Origin: UBA6663 sp044226485
GTDB lineage: Bacteria; Chloroflexota; Anaerolineae; Anaerolineales; UBA6663
Reading direction: 5' to 3'
DNA length: 64,000 nucleotides
Assembly: GCA_044226485.1 (NCBI GenBank)
Contig: JBGAGY010000004.1
Span: 496,001-560,000, forward strand
The notes under the pieces: generated by a model
Seen by the model: the letters and a program-made list of their open reading frames with translations, nothing else
Told to the model about the DNA's origin: nothing
The model's database searches: none
In this document: positions 1 to 8,640 of the stretch, piece after piece
Numbering within the stretch: position 1 is the first letter of the stretch
Layout of the letters: each line of letters opens with the position of its first letter
Translations under genes and position numbers: made by a program

Positions 1-452
1 CCCTGCGAATTTCGCTCCGCCCAAAACGTCTGGAGGAAGGCGAAGACGCCGCGCAGGGCAGCGAAGCCCACGATTGCGAGGGCGGCGTAGAGCAGGGCCT
101 GCGGCGCCCCGTCGAAGCGCGTATGCATCTCGGCCAGGAACTGGTCCTGCGTCCAGTTCGACGGGAGCGAGAAGGTCTCGAGCAACTTGGTCACCGCCGC
201 GGACTTGAAGGCCGTCGGGATCTTTTCCCATGCCTGGAGCACCTGGCCGGCGACGTAACCGTTGGTCACGGCGTCGATGATGTCGCGCACCAGGCGCGGC
301 ACGGCCAGCTGCGACAGCGTGGCGATGATCAAGAACGTGTAGGGCAGGATCGCGCGCCGGCCTTGCTGGCGCAGGTATGCGATGGACCGTTGCAGGCCCT
401 TGTTGCTGATGGCGGGCCCCTTGCCTCGCGGCCCGCCAGGTCTACCTGACAT
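1..452 (-). CDS. ABC exporter, N-terminal membrane part (partial)
   Basis: The minus-strand frame is open from an ATG at 452 to the window edge, giving about 150 residues with no stop, so the 3' end of the gene is missing. The translation begins MSGRPGGPRGKGPAISNKG. A predicted membrane segment lies at about residues 34-55, a soluble loop follows, and a second membrane segment lies at about residues 120-142. This spacing fits the first two helices of a type 1 ABC exporter transmembrane domain (MsbA/MdlB-like), whose ATPase domain would lie outside the window. It follows the DHA2 exporter gene on the same strand, separated by 158 nt of repeat-bearing DNA. The family call rests on the pattern LVRDIIDAVTNG after the first helix and the export context. 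A longer N-terminus is unlikely because an in-frame stop lies just upstream. Confidence 0.6.
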   Translation of the reverse strand, partial: MSGRPGGPRGKGPAISNKGLQRSIAYLRQQGRRAILPYTFLIIATLSQLAVPRLVRDIIDAVTNGYVAGQVLQAWEKIPTAFKSAAVTKLLETFSLPSNWTQDQFLAEMHTRFDGAPQALLYAALAIVGFAALRGVFAFLQTFWAERNSQ

Positions 453-534
453 CATGCATCACCTCAATATTGAAATGGCTTCTTCTGAACCACGGCCGCC
501 GACGGCGGACCGCAGACTGTGCGCCTACGGCGCG

Positions 535-579
535 ACGAAAGACAAAGGACAAACGACGAAGGTTGAACGATCGTTCAAC
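535..579. repeat. Dispersed palindrome with heptamer arm, copy 1
   Basis: A perfect 18-nt palindrome, GTTGAACGATCGTTCAAC, sits at 562-579. It is preceded by the purine-rich arm GACAAAGGACAAACGACGAAG. Related copies lie at 4741-4815, 5855-5907, 16788-16826 and 55251-55282. This copy lacks the pyrimidine right arm. It lies between the DHA2 exporter and the ABC exporter gene, and could be a terminator remnant or a REP-like element. The adjacent stretch 583-607 has a second small GC palindrome (CCGCCGACGGCGG). Confidence 0.6.
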
Positions 580-610
580 GCCTGCGGTCCGCCGACGGCG
601 GTCCGCGGTC

Positions 611-2509
611 TTAGTGCGCCACCGCGGCAACCTCGGCGCGCTGCGTGCCAGGCTTGGTGACCGGCAGGAGCAGCGACGCGATCGCGCCAAGGCCGACGAA
701 CACGGCGGCCAGCAGTGCGTCAGCCCGCGCCGCGACGGCGAAGCCTTCGGCGAGCGCGTGTTGGATGTCGGCGGACAGGATCGCGGCGTCCGGCGCCAGG
801 TCGGCCTTGATCTGGTCGACCACCTCGGGCTTCGTCACGTCGAGGCCCGCCATCTTCAGGCCTGCTACGGCCTGCGGCGGAAGGTTGCCGAGCGCAGTGC
901 CGATCAGGTCGGCATCGTTGCCGTCGAAGCCTTCGTTGGCGTCGAGCCCGGCCTTGATCTGGGCCTTGGCCTGGTCGCCGAACTGGGCGATGCCCTGACC
1001 GATCAGCTTTTCGCCCTGGCTCAGATTCGGGTTGGCAGCGACCCGCGCGCCGAAGTTCTCGAACGCCGGGCTGGCGTCGATGCGCGGCTTGGCTTCCGAC
1101 GCGAACGTGCCGAACAGCACAGCGCCGATGATGGCGATGCCGAGCGACGCGCCGACCTGGCGGATGGTGTTGTTGGCGCCGGAGGCCGCTCCCACGCGAG
1201 ACGGCGGAACGTCGGAGAGGATGATGTTCGACAGCTGGGCAATGGCGAGGCCGATGCCCACGCCGTAGACCGCCAGCGGCAGCGACAGCGTCAGTGTGTC
1301 AGCATCCGGTGAGATCACGCGGCTGAGCCAGATCAGGCCCAGGGTTTCGAGCGCCATGCCCGCTGTGACGACCCATTTGCCGCCGAAGCGCGAGGCCAGG
1401 ACACCGGCGACCGGCGCGGCCACCATGATCGCGATCGCGAAAGGCAGCAACTGCAGCCCGGTCTCGAAAGCGCCGAGGCCCTTGGCCAGCTGAAAGAAGA
1501 TCGAGAGCACCAGGATGATGCCGAACTCTCCCAGGGCCACGATGCCGACCGTCAGCAGGCCCCAGCGGAAGCTCGTGTAGTTGAACAGGCTCATCTCGAA
1601 CAGCGGCTCCCCGCCCCGACGCTCCTGCACGATCTGCCAGATGACAAACGCGGCTACAAGGATCACGCCGAGCGCGAACGAGAAGGGGATGAAGCTGAAC
1701 GTCCCGGCCGGGATGGCTGCGGCATCGGCCACATTCGGGTAGCGGAACGCGCCGAGCGTGAACACCTGTTTGGCCTCCCACCAGCCGTAGGTCTGGCCCT
1801 CGATCGCGCCGAAGACGATGGCGCCGAGGCCCAGCGAGGCCAGCACGATGCCGATCACGTCGATGCGATGGCGCACCGCAGCGTCGCGCGACTCTTTGAT
1901 CACCCAGAACGCGCCCGCCACGGCGATGATGCCGATCGGGATGTTGATCAGGAAAGCCAGCCGCCAGGGCTCACCGAAGGCGGTGGTGCCGTATTCGATC
2001 AACCAGCCGCCCAGCAGTGGTCCGAGCACGCCGGCCACGCCGGCCGTCGCGCCCCACACGCCGAAGGCGATGCCGCGTTCATTGCCCTTGAACGTCGAGG
2101 AGATGATCGACAACGTGGAGGGCGACAGCATGGCGCCGCCCAGGCCCTGGACGCCGCGGAAGAAGACCATGGTCTCGATGCTGTTCGCCAGGCCCGAACC
2201 GGCGGAGCCGATGAGGAAGACGATGGCGCCTGCGATGAAGATGTTGCGGCGGCCGTACATGTCGCCGAGCTTGCCGAACGTGATGAGGGCTGAGCCGAAG
2301 ACCAATGAGTAGATCGAGTTGACCCACTCGGCGTCGGCGAAGGAAGCGCCGAAGGTGGAGCGGATCGTTGGGAAAGCGATGTTGACGATCGTGCTGTCGA
2401 TGACGATCAGCGCAAGGCTGCTGGCCAGCAGCACCAGAGCGAACCAGCGGCGTTCGTAGAAGGCGGCCTCCTCCTTGGAGGGAGCAGGCACAGACGATTG
2501 AGCGGACAT
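611..2509 (-). CDS. DHA2-family MFS drug:H+ antiporter
   Basis: This 632-residue protein has the 14-helix architecture of the EmrB/QacA (DHA2) branch of the major facilitator superfamily. Visible motifs are the helix-1 signature LIVIDSTIVNIAFPTI (residues 34-49), motif A GKLGDMYGRR (79-88) and the antiporter-type stretch in helix 5. About 110 soluble residues (roughly 475-590) sit between the last two helices and end in a single terminal helix; this is a long loop for the family. It should export hydrophobic drugs or toxic metabolites by proton exchange. It follows the oxidoreductase gene by 71 nt on the same strand, and a MarR gene heads the unit, so ligand-induced derepression is the likely control (inferred from synteny). 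Confidence 0.9.
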   Translation of the reverse strand: MSAQSSVPAPSKEEAAFYERRWFALVLLASSLALIVIDSTIVNIAFPTIRSTFGASFADAEWVNSIYSLVFGSALITFGKLGDMYGRRNIFIAGAIVFLIGSAGSGLANSIETMVFFRGVQGLGGAMLSPSTLSIISSTFKGNERGIAFGVWGATAGVAGVLGPLLGGWLIEYGTTAFGEPWRLAFLINIPIGIIAVAGAFWVIKESRDAAVRHRIDVIGIVLASLGLGAIVFGAIEGQTYGWWEAKQVFTLGAFRYPNVADAAAIPAGTFSFIPFSFALGVILVAAFVIWQIVQERRGGEPLFEMSLFNYTSFRWGLLTVGIVALGEFGIILVLSIFFQLAKGLGAFETGLQLLPFAIAIMVAAPVAGVLASRFGGKWVVTAGMALETLGLIWLSRVISPDADTLTLSLPLAVYGVGIGLAIAQLSNIILSDVPPSRVGAASGANNTIRQVGASLGIAIIGAVLFGTFASEAKPRIDASPAFENFGARVAANPNLSQGEKLIGQGIAQFGDQAKAQIKAGLDANEGFDGNDADLIGTALGNLPPQAVAGLKMAGLDVTKPEVVDQIKADLAPDAAILSADIQHALAEGFAVAARADALLAAVFVGLGAIASLLLPVTKPGTQRAEVAAVAH

Positions 2510-2580
2510 TGAATACCTCGTATGCGGCAGCAGATATGTGCCGTTGCGGTCGGCCCCAGAGTCGATCGCAGATTGAACGT

Positions 2581-3048
2581 TCAGTTTGGAAGCGGCGCAA
2601 AGCGCACCAGCTCGCGTGCCGCGAGCGCGCTTCTGACAGACTCGGCCTCGGCGTCGATCGGCACGCCGAAATAGGTCGCGAAGTTCTTGCGTCGCTGGTC
2701 GCGGTACAGATCAACCAGACGCGCCTGCTCGACCGGATCGGTGACACGGGTCGCTCGGGCCTTGATCGGCCGGCCCTTGATCTCAAGAGTGACTTCTGGC
2801 GCTGTCGTCGCGTTGCGCACCCACTGGCTGCCACGCGACACGGCCGCGTAGCCGTCGCCGTCGCGCACGAAACCGATAGGCGTGCTATATGAGCGGCCGG
2901 ACTTGCGGCCGGTGACTGTGATGACCATGAGTTCGTCACCCATGGAGCCCATCCAGTTGCGGCGCAGCAGGAACACCTGCAGCCCGAACATCATTCGCGC
3001 GAAGCCCGAAACGCGTGGCCTGCGCACTGTGGTCGTCGATGTCGTCAT
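2581..3048 (-). CDS. Deazaflavin (F420)-type nitroreductase family protein
   Basis: This 155-residue protein has the split beta-barrel pattern of the Ddn-like nitroreductase/deazaflavin-dependent oxidoreductase family: a basic N-terminus, the strand pattern VITVTGRKSGRSYSTPI, then SQWVRNATTAPEVTLEI. These are the usual conserved blocks around the cofactor. Such enzymes reduce quinones, nitro compounds or similar substrates with F420H2, though some members bind flavins or heme. I chose the ATG at 3048 because it overlaps the stop of the MarR gene as ATGA and has an excellent ribosome site, AGAGGGGGAAGC, just before it; an upstream in-frame codon at 3072 would lie inside marR. Tight coupling to MarR and an exporter suggests a xenobiotic or redox-stress response. 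Confidence 0.8.
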   Translation of the reverse strand: MTTSTTTVRRPRVSGFARMMFGLQVFLLRRNWMGSMGDELMVITVTGRKSGRSYSTPIGFVRDGDGYAAVSRGSQWVRNATTAPEVTLEIKGRPIKARATRVTDPVEQARLVDLYRDQRRKNFATYFGVPIDAEAESVRSALAARELVRFAPLPN

Positions 3049-3533
3049 GCTTCCCCCTCTTCCGGTTTGCAATGTGGTTTGGGCTCGTGGCGAGCGCCCA
3101 GCGGCAGGATGGCCCGGCTCATCTGTCCGAGCAGCCGAGCCGCCGTTTCACGCTCCTCGGGCGCGACAGCTTCGGCCAGCACCTCGATCCATCCGCTGCG
3201 GACATCGATGGCGGCCTCGGTCAGCGTTCGCCCTTCGGGGCTCAGCGTCACGCGGTTAACTCGTCTGTCGTTCCGGTCCTCGGTGCGGCTCAGGAAGCCG
3301 CCCTGCACCATCTTGTCGATCATCTGGCTCGCATAGGCCGGGCTGACGCCCAGCATCTCGGCGATGTCCGTGATCTTGGCTTCGCCGCGATAGTGCATGG
3401 TCATCATCAGACTGAACTGCGCATGCGACAGGCCCTTGTCGCGGATGAACTGCCCCGTCTGGCGCCAGGCCGTGCGCATATAGGACTCCGCCCACTGCCG
3501 CAGGGCGCTCTTGAGATCGTCGTCAACGGACAT
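3045..3533 (-). CDS. MarR-family transcriptional regulator
   Basis: The protein has about 162 residues and a winged helix-turn-helix in the middle: LSHAQFSLMMTMHYRG, then ITDIAEMLGVSPAYASQMID as the recognition region, then the wing DRNDRRVNRVTLSPEG. Helices at both ends would form the dimer interface. MarR proteins are usually released from DNA by small aromatic ligands or oxidants. It is the first gene of the unit with the F420-type oxidoreductase (ATGA overlap) and the DHA2 exporter, so it probably represses its own operon. A TTG at 3542 would add three residues; I prefer the ATG at 3533. I could not pick out a clear inverted-repeat operator upstream. Confidence 0.88.
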   Translation of the reverse strand: MSVDDDLKSALRQWAESYMRTAWRQTGQFIRDKGLSHAQFSLMMTMHYRGEAKITDIAEMLGVSPAYASQMIDKMVQGGFLSRTEDRNDRRVNRVTLSPEGRTLTEAAIDVRSGWIEVLAEAVAPEERETAARLLGQMSRAILPLGARHEPKPHCKPEEGEA

Positions 3534-3869
3534 CAGGGTCAATCCGATCTACTTGCGATAATTTCTGGCGGCTCATCATTTCCAGCTGCGGATATTTTAT
3601 TACTACTAAATAACTCCAGTTGCTTAGCTTTTGATGAATCCTTCTCTACAGGACTACATAATCATCTCCGTGACCGCTCCACTCGTGGCATCCGGTGAAA
3701 TATCCGCCAAAGCCAGCGATTTCCTCGCGCGACGGCAACGCCGGGCGAGGCCCACAGGCGCGTTTTCTACAGCAGGAGTTGCTGAGAAAGCTTGGAGACG
3801 GACGTCCCTAAGGCCGAGACAGCGCCCACCCTGCGGTAGACTCCTCCCATATCACTGTCGGGGGAGTTC
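3534..3869. other. Divergent intergenic region, relatively AT-rich
   Basis: This gap separates the MarR operon (minus) from the first SDR gene (plus). It is visibly richer in A/T than its surroundings, above all at 3580-3670, which fits promoters firing both ways. A TAGACT hexamer at 3838-3843 is a possible -10 for the SDR gene, with no convincing -35. A strong ribosome site (GGGGGAG) precedes the SDR ATG. An open frame at 3631-3882 on the plus strand has no family features and runs into the SDR gene, so I do not call it. Confidence 0.5.
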
Positions 3870-4721
3870 ATGCTCATACTGAAAGACAAAGTCGCCGTGA
3901 TCACCGGAGGCAGCCGCGGGCTTGGCCTGGGCATCGCCGAGGCCTTCGCCAGGGAGGGCGCGGCCGTCGTGATTGCCTCACGTTCCAAGAAATCGGTCGA
4001 TGCAGCCGTCCAATCGATCCAAGGCAAAGGACACCGCGCGACCGGTCTGCCCTGCGATGTGGGCGACCTGACGCAGGTGGAAGCGCTGGCGGCTCACGCC
4101 GTAGCGACCTTCGGGCGGCTCGACATCTGGGTGAACAACGCCGGCCTCTCGGCCCCATACGGACCGACCGCCCACCTGCCCTCGTCGGAGTTCCAGGCCA
4201 CAGTCAACACAAACATCATCGGCGTCTACAACGGATCGGTCACGGCCATCCGCCACTTCGTGCCACAGCGCAACGGCAAGCTGATCAACCTGCTCGGCCG
4301 CGGCGACAATCAGCCCGTGCCCTTTCAGAACGCCTATGCCAGCAGCAAGACCTGGGTGCGATCCTTTACGGCGGCCCTCGCCAAGGAATACGCCGACAGC
4401 GGCGTCGGCATCTATGCCTTCAACCCGGGCCTCGTGACGACCGAGATGCTCAGCCAGGTCGCTGCCGTGCAAGGCTATGAAGCCAAGCTGGCTCCGCTCA
4501 AGAACGTGGTGAGCATCCTGGGCAACCCGCCCGAGGTGCCAGCCGAGCGCGCCGTGTGGATCGCCTCATCGGCCACCGACGGCCGCACCGGCCTGAACGT
4601 GCAGATGATCACGCCAGCGTTCCTTCTCTCGCGCGGCGTGCGCGCTGCCTGGCGCTGGATCACACGCCGACAAGAACCCGTGATGTCGTTGAATGTGGAG
4701 ACCGTGAAGTCGGTGATTTGA
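3870..4721 (+). CDS. SDR-family oxidoreductase, tandem copy A
   Basis: This is a 283-residue classical-length short-chain dehydrogenase/reductase with a Rossmann fold. The cofactor motif TGGSRGLG is at residues 12-19, NNAG at 89-92, and the active-site pair is Tyr156/Lys160 in YASSK. The basic residues after strand 2 (ASRSKKS) favour NADP(H). The catalytic Ser usually found 13 residues before the Tyr is replaced by Gly143 within LLGRGD, so the enzyme may be atypical or use another residue. The C-terminal extension is rich in Trp and Arg (RAAWRWITRRQ). The next gene is a paralogue in the same orientation. The substrate cannot be named. Confidence 0.88.
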   Translation: MLILKDKVAVITGGSRGLGLGIAEAFAREGAAVVIASRSKKSVDAAVQSIQGKGHRATGLPCDVGDLTQVEALAAHAVATFGRLDIWVNNAGLSAPYGPTAHLPSSEFQATVNTNIIGVYNGSVTAIRHFVPQRNGKLINLLGRGDNQPVPFQNAYASSKTWVRSFTAALAKEYADSGVGIYAFNPGLVTTEMLSQVAAVQGYEAKLAPLKNVVSILGNPPEVPAERAVWIASSATDGRTGLNVQMITPAFLLSRGVRAAWRWITRRQEPVMSLNVETVKSVI

Positions 4722-4740
4722 CGGCGGACGGTGGAACGCA

Positions 4741-4815
4741 GACGAATGACGAATGACGAAGGTTGAATGGCCGTTCAACCTTCGTCATTCGTCATTCGTC
4801 CTTCGTCATTCGTCT
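4741..4815. repeat. Dispersed palindrome with heptamer arms, copy 2
   Basis: Two perfectly complementary 27-nt arms (4741-4767 and 4774-4800) flank TGGCCG. The core reads GGTTGAATGGCCGTTCAACC. The right side is a run of five heptamers, TTCGTC followed by A or C or T, at 4781-4815. It lies 20 nt after the stop of SDR copy A, so an RNA copy would form a very stable hairpin and could terminate or protect that transcript. Confidence 0.8.
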
Positions 4816-4990
4816 GCATCTTCAGGTCGACGCCCCGAAAAGAGCGCGCGCGATGGCATCGGAAGCGGGTTCGCCGGCGCGTCTCTAGAAGCTGAAGGTT
4901 CCCACAGAAAACACGACAAACCCTGCTACAAAACCTATACAGCAGAAGCCATCCATTAGACTCCCACGACACAACAGTTAAGGGAGTTGT

Positions 4991-5842
4991 ATGCCTATTC
5001 TCAAAGACAAAGTCGCCGTGATCACCGGGGGCAGCCGCGGGCTTGGCCTTGGCATCGCCGAGGCCTTCGCCAGGGAGGGCGCGGCCGTCGTGATTGCCTC
5101 ACGGTCGCAGCAAGCCGTGGAGGCTGCCGTTCAGGGGCTCCAGGCGCAGGGGCGGCGGGCCACCGGCGTGGTCTGCGACGTCAGCAATCTGGAGCAAGTC
5201 GAGGCCGTGGCCGCCCTCGCCCTGTCGACGTTTGGACGCCTGGATGTCTGGGTCAACAACGCCGGGCTTCTGGCCCCGTTTGGCCCGACGGCTCACCTGC
5301 CCTCGGATGCTTTTCAGCGCGTCATCGACACGAACATCGTCGGGGTCTATAACGGCTCTGTGACGGCGCTCCGGCACTTTGTGCCGCAACGTAGCGGCAA
5401 ACTGATCAACCTACTGGGCCGCGGCGACGACGGGCCGGTTCCGCTTCACAACGCCTACGCCAGCAGCAAGAGATGGGTGCGCACGTTCACCAGCGCCCTG
5501 GCCCGGGAGTATGCGGACAGCGGTGTGGGAGTTTATGCCTTCAACCCTGGCCTTGTCACAACCGACATGGTCAGCCAGGTCCAATCGGTGGCTGGTTACG
5601 AGTCGCAACTCAACTCACTCAGGACCGTCGTACGCCTCCTGGCGAACCCGCCCGAGGTGCCGGCAGCCCGGGCCCTATGGATCGCTTCTGCCGCGACCGA
5701 CGGGCGCACCGATCTGAACGTCCAGGTGCTGACCCCGCCCTTTCTCGTGGCGCGGCTGGTGCGCGCCGCCTGGCGTTGGGTCACGCGCACACAAGAGCCC
5801 GAGCCGCCGTTGAATATTGAGACGGTGAAGTCGATGATCTGA
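4991..5842 (+). CDS. SDR-family oxidoreductase, tandem copy B
   Basis: The protein has 283 residues, the same length and motif layout as its upstream neighbour: TGGSRGLG at 12-19, NNAG near 89, YASSK with Tyr156/Lys160, and LLGRGD in place of the catalytic-Ser segment. The first 115 or so coding bases are almost identical to copy A, while the rest has diverged clearly, which points to gene conversion after an older duplication. It has its own leader of about 100 nt with AAGGGAG before ATG, and a TAGACT hexamer 30 nt upstream like that of copy A. It may act on a related substrate. A repeat-family hairpin follows its stop. Confidence 0.88.
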   Translation: MPILKDKVAVITGGSRGLGLGIAEAFAREGAAVVIASRSQQAVEAAVQGLQAQGRRATGVVCDVSNLEQVEAVAALALSTFGRLDVWVNNAGLLAPFGPTAHLPSDAFQRVIDTNIVGVYNGSVTALRHFVPQRSGKLINLLGRGDDGPVPLHNAYASSKRWVRTFTSALAREYADSGVGVYAFNPGLVTTDMVSQVQSVAGYESQLNSLRTVVRLLANPPEVPAARALWIASAATDGRTDLNVQVLTPPFLVARLVRAAWRWVTRTQEPEPPLNIETVKSMI

Positions 5843-5854
5843 CGGCTGGCTGCA

Positions 5855-5907
5855 GACGAGTGACGAAGGTTGAATAACCGTTCACCCTTCGTCCTTCATC
5901 ATTCGTC
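5855..5907. repeat. Dispersed palindrome with heptamer arms, copy 3
   Basis: The sequence GACGAAGGTTGAATAACCG is followed by TTCACCCTTCGTC and further TTCGTC-like heptamers. The arms are imperfect and look like a decayed version of the copy at 4741. It lies between the end of SDR copy B and the convergent end of the ABC-2 permease gene at 5924. Confidence 0.65.
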
Positions 5908-5923
5908 TACGCCGAAGGCGCCT

Positions 5924-6709
5924 TTAGCTCGATGCCCCGCTGTAGCGCTTGACCCCGGCGTGCCAGACTGTCCGCGCGACGAGGAAGGCCGCCGCCGCCA
6001 CAAAAAGGTAGAGCGCGATGGCATCGAGGGAGAGCTCGCCGCGCAGAGCCTGCACGGGGACCGTCGTCGCGACGGCGATGGGGATCACATACGTGATCAG
6101 CGCGCGCAGCCAGAACGGGTAGACCGTGGCGGGGTAACGACCGGCGTCGAGCAGCGCCTGCAGGATGGTGACGTTGTTGTCGAACTTTGTGAACCAGAAC
6201 GTCAAGGCGATGAGCACGATCCACAGGCTGTACAGCACGAGCGCGCCTGAGGTCAGCAGGACGAAGAACATCCCCACCTGGCCGATCGATGTGCTGACGC
6301 CCGAGATCGATACGCCGACCACGATCAGCACGATCGAGAGGATCAGATCCCACAAACGCCAGACTGTGATGCGCGAGAAGCTGACGAGAAACAGGCTGCT
6401 CACCGGCTGCAACAGCATGTAGTCGAGCGAACCGTCGCGCACGCTCGTGTTGAAGCGCTCGGTGTTCGGCCAGATTATGGCCGCCATCAGCAGGTTGATC
6501 ATCTTGAAGACGGCCAGAAGCGTGATCATCTCGCCGAAGCCCCAGCCGCCCAGGGTGGTCGTGTTGCTGAAGATGATCTGCAGCGTGAGAAGTTCCCACG
6601 CGAGCCAGAACAGGTTGAGCAGGATATTGATGACCGTGTCGGCGCGATAAGCCAGCGCCATCTGCAGGTTGACCTTCAAGAAGGTGGTCACGAGTTTGAT
6701 GGCGTGCAT
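5924..6709 (-). CDS. ABC-2 type permease, second subunit
   Basis: This 261-residue integral membrane protein has about six predicted helices and the ABC-2 pattern of the COG3694 group: a cytoplasmic start MHAIKLVTTFLKVNLQMALA, a long first helix, then the conserved stretch RDGSLDYMLLQP that follows helix 2. It starts 2 nt after the stop of the other permease (6712), and an ATPase gene lies upstream at 7654. Together the three encode a complete three-component exporter. Relatives are annotated as daunorubicin-type or uncharacterised efflux systems; the cargo here is unknown. Confidence 0.85.
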   Translation of the reverse strand: MHAIKLVTTFLKVNLQMALAYRADTVINILLNLFWLAWELLTLQIIFSNTTTLGGWGFGEMITLLAVFKMINLLMAAIIWPNTERFNTSVRDGSLDYMLLQPVSSLFLVSFSRITVWRLWDLILSIVLIVVGVSISGVSTSIGQVGMFFVLLTSGALVLYSLWIVLIALTFWFTKFDNNVTILQALLDAGRYPATVYPFWLRALITYVIPIAVATTVPVQALRGELSLDAIALYLFVAAAAFLVARTVWHAGVKRYSGASS

Positions 6710-6711
6710 GT

Positions 6712-7509
6712 TCAGGCTCCCACCGCCGAGAACTTCTTGACCCCTTCGCGCCAGACCCAGCCGAAGGCCAGCGCCGCCACCACCAGCCAGATCAGGCCCA
6801 CGATGTAACCGCGGACGATCTCTTCACCACTCAGCCTTCCGAGAATGACCTGGATCGGGAAATACTTGAACATCTGGAAGGGCAGATAACTCGCCGCGAT
6901 CTGGATGGGGGCCGGCATCAGCGTGAGCGGCACAAACTGGCCGGAGAGCAGGCTGACGAACGCCCAGTAGAACTCTCCCAGCGACCAGACCCGCGTCGTC
7001 CAAAATGCCACACAGGTCAGGATGGCACCGAGCAGAAAGTTCAAGGCGAAGCCGAGGATGATCGCGGGCGCGGCCATCAACACGTTGCCCCAGGTGACGG
7101 CCGAGAAATCTGGCTGGAACAGGAACCAGAGCACGCCCCAGACCGGGATCATGCCGCCCAGCACCAGGACCTTGAAGGCAAGGTTCGACACGAACGTGTT
7201 GGTCAGGAGCGGATGGATCGGTCGGATCAGTTCATTCGACAGCGTGCCATCTTGCACCTTGTAGGCGAAGTAGTGGATCGTCACCTCGCTGGTGAGTTGA
7301 TCGACGATCAGCAGGGTCATGTAGTAGGTGACGAAGTCATTGGGCGTCAGGCCCTGCACCGAGCCCTGCGCGCTCGCGACAGTGGTCCACACCGCCAGAT
7401 ACACCACCGGCGAGACCAGCCAGTACAGCAGATACATCAACAGGTTGGCGCGATATTGCCACTGCTCGGCCCAATTCACCTGCCACAAACGCTGGTAGAT
7501 GCGCAGCAT
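6712..7509 (-). CDS. ABC-2 type permease, first subunit
   Basis: This 265-residue, roughly six-helix membrane protein resembles COG4587-type ABC-2 permeases. A helix-1 block, YRANLLMYLLYWLVSPVVYL, precedes the conserved VQDGTLSNELIRPIHP segment, which parallels RDGSLDYMLLQP in its partner. I start it at the ATG at 7509 because CAGGAG lies 8 nt before it; upstream in-frame codons up to 7602 have no ribosome site and encode unrelated low-complexity residues. It is the middle gene of the ATPase-permease-permease unit, with 144 nt between the ATPase stop and this start. The two permeases probably form a heterodimer. Confidence 0.85.
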   Translation of the reverse strand: MLRIYQRLWQVNWAEQWQYRANLLMYLLYWLVSPVVYLAVWTTVASAQGSVQGLTPNDFVTYYMTLLIVDQLTSEVTIHYFAYKVQDGTLSNELIRPIHPLLTNTFVSNLAFKVLVLGGMIPVWGVLWFLFQPDFSAVTWGNVLMAAPAIILGFALNFLLGAILTCVAFWTTRVWSLGEFYWAFVSLLSGQFVPLTLMPAPIQIAASYLPFQMFKYFPIQVILGRLSGEEIVRGYIVGLIWLVVAALAFGWVWREGVKKFSAVGA

Positions 7510-7653
7510 GTTGGTGCTCCTGAACATGTGACCGCAGACGGCGGACCGTGGAGGCCCAGGTCCGAAGGTGTTGATCAAACGAAGGCGGCTACGGCCATCC
7601 AACCGCCGATCACGGTCACCGGTCTGCCGTGCACGGTCCGAGCGCTTCAGCGC

Positions 7654-8640
7654 TCAAGACTTGAACGCGTGCTCGATCACGTCTTCGATCGGCGGATCGG
7701 CGATGGTGATGTCGTGGATCGGCAGATCCGCGAGGAGACGGCCAGTGACCTGAGTCACCGTCCCGGCGTCGACCTGGATGTAGCTCTTCTCGCCGTCGTC
7801 GGCCACTGAGACGGGTGTGCCGTAGGCGGTGAGGTCGTGAGCGCCTGCCTGGCCGAAGGTGACGCCGATCAGTTTGTACGGCGCGATCTGACGCGACAGA
7901 TCCGCCAAACCGCCGTCGTAGCGCAGCCGGCCGTGATGAATGAGGATGACGCGCTCGCAGAGCGCTGTCACGTCGGCCATGTAGTGGCTGGTCAGCAGGA
8001 TCGTGGCGCCGGTGCGTCTGTTGTATTCCTGAAGGAACGAGCGGATACGGGCCTGAGCGGTGATGTCGAGCCCGATGGTCGGCTCATCAAGGAAGAGCAC
8101 CTTGGGGCGATGCAACAAGCCTGCGGCGAGCTCGCACTTCATGCGCTCGCCGAGCGACAGGTTGCGGACGGGCTTGCGGATGATGTCGCCGAGTTCAAGG
8201 AGTTCGTCGAGTTCGTCGAGCGCGGACTTGAAATCCACATCGCTCAGGCGGTACACGGCCTGGTTGAGCAGGAACGAGTCGGCGGCCGGGATGTCCCACG
8301 ACAGGCGATTGCGCTGGCCCATCACGAGCGTCATCGCGCGCAGATAGTCGGAGCGGCGCTCCCAGGGGGTGTACCCGAGCACAGAGGCCGTGCCGGACGT
8401 CGGGTGCAGGAGGCCGGACAGCATCTTGAGCGTCGTCGTCTTGCCGGCGCCGTTCGGGCCCAGGAAGCCGACGACCTCACCGGGTTGAATGTCGAAGCTG
8501 ATGGATTGAACAGCTTCCACAGCCTTGAATTTGCGCACGAAGAAACTGCGCACTGAAGCCGTGAAGCCGCCTTCCCGTTCGGACACCTGATAGGTCTTGC
8601 CCAACCCTGCAACACGAATGGCGGGAGCGATGGAGGTCAT
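7654..8640 (-). CDS. ABC exporter ATP-binding protein
   Basis: This is a 328-residue nucleotide-binding subunit. The Walker A motif is GPNGAGKTTTLKML, the signature LSLGERMKCELAAGLL and the Walker B LFLDEPTIGLD; an H-loop histidine lies in TSHYMADV. A C-terminal domain of about 80 residues follows, as in COG4586 exporters that pair with two DUF990-like permeases. Its permeases lie directly downstream. The start at 8640 (MTSIAPAIRV) is preferred because the upstream frame is Pro-rich and unconserved in style, although no clear ribosome site precedes it. A good promoter lies about 96 nt upstream (8736-8764). Confidence 0.9.
   Translation of the reverse strand: MTSIAPAIRVAGLGKTYQVSEREGGFTASVRSFFVRKFKAVEAVQSISFDIQPGEVVGFLGPNGAGKTTTLKMLSGLLHPTSGTASVLGYTPWERRSDYLRAMTLVMGQRNRLSWDIPAADSFLLNQAVYRLSDVDFKSALDELDELLELGDIIRKPVRNLSLGERMKCELAAGLLHRPKVLFLDEPTIGLDITAQARIRSFLQEYNRRTGATILLTSHYMADVTALCERVILIHHGRLRYDGGLADLSRQIAPYKLIGVTFGQAGAHDLTAYGTPVSVADDGEKSYIQVDAGTVTQVTGRLLADLPIHDITIADPPIEDVIEHAFKS

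Noticed and set aside
3631..3882. A small plus-strand open frame before SDR copy A
   Set aside because: It has no ribosome site or family features, overlaps the real SDR start in another frame and sits in an AT-rich promoter region.
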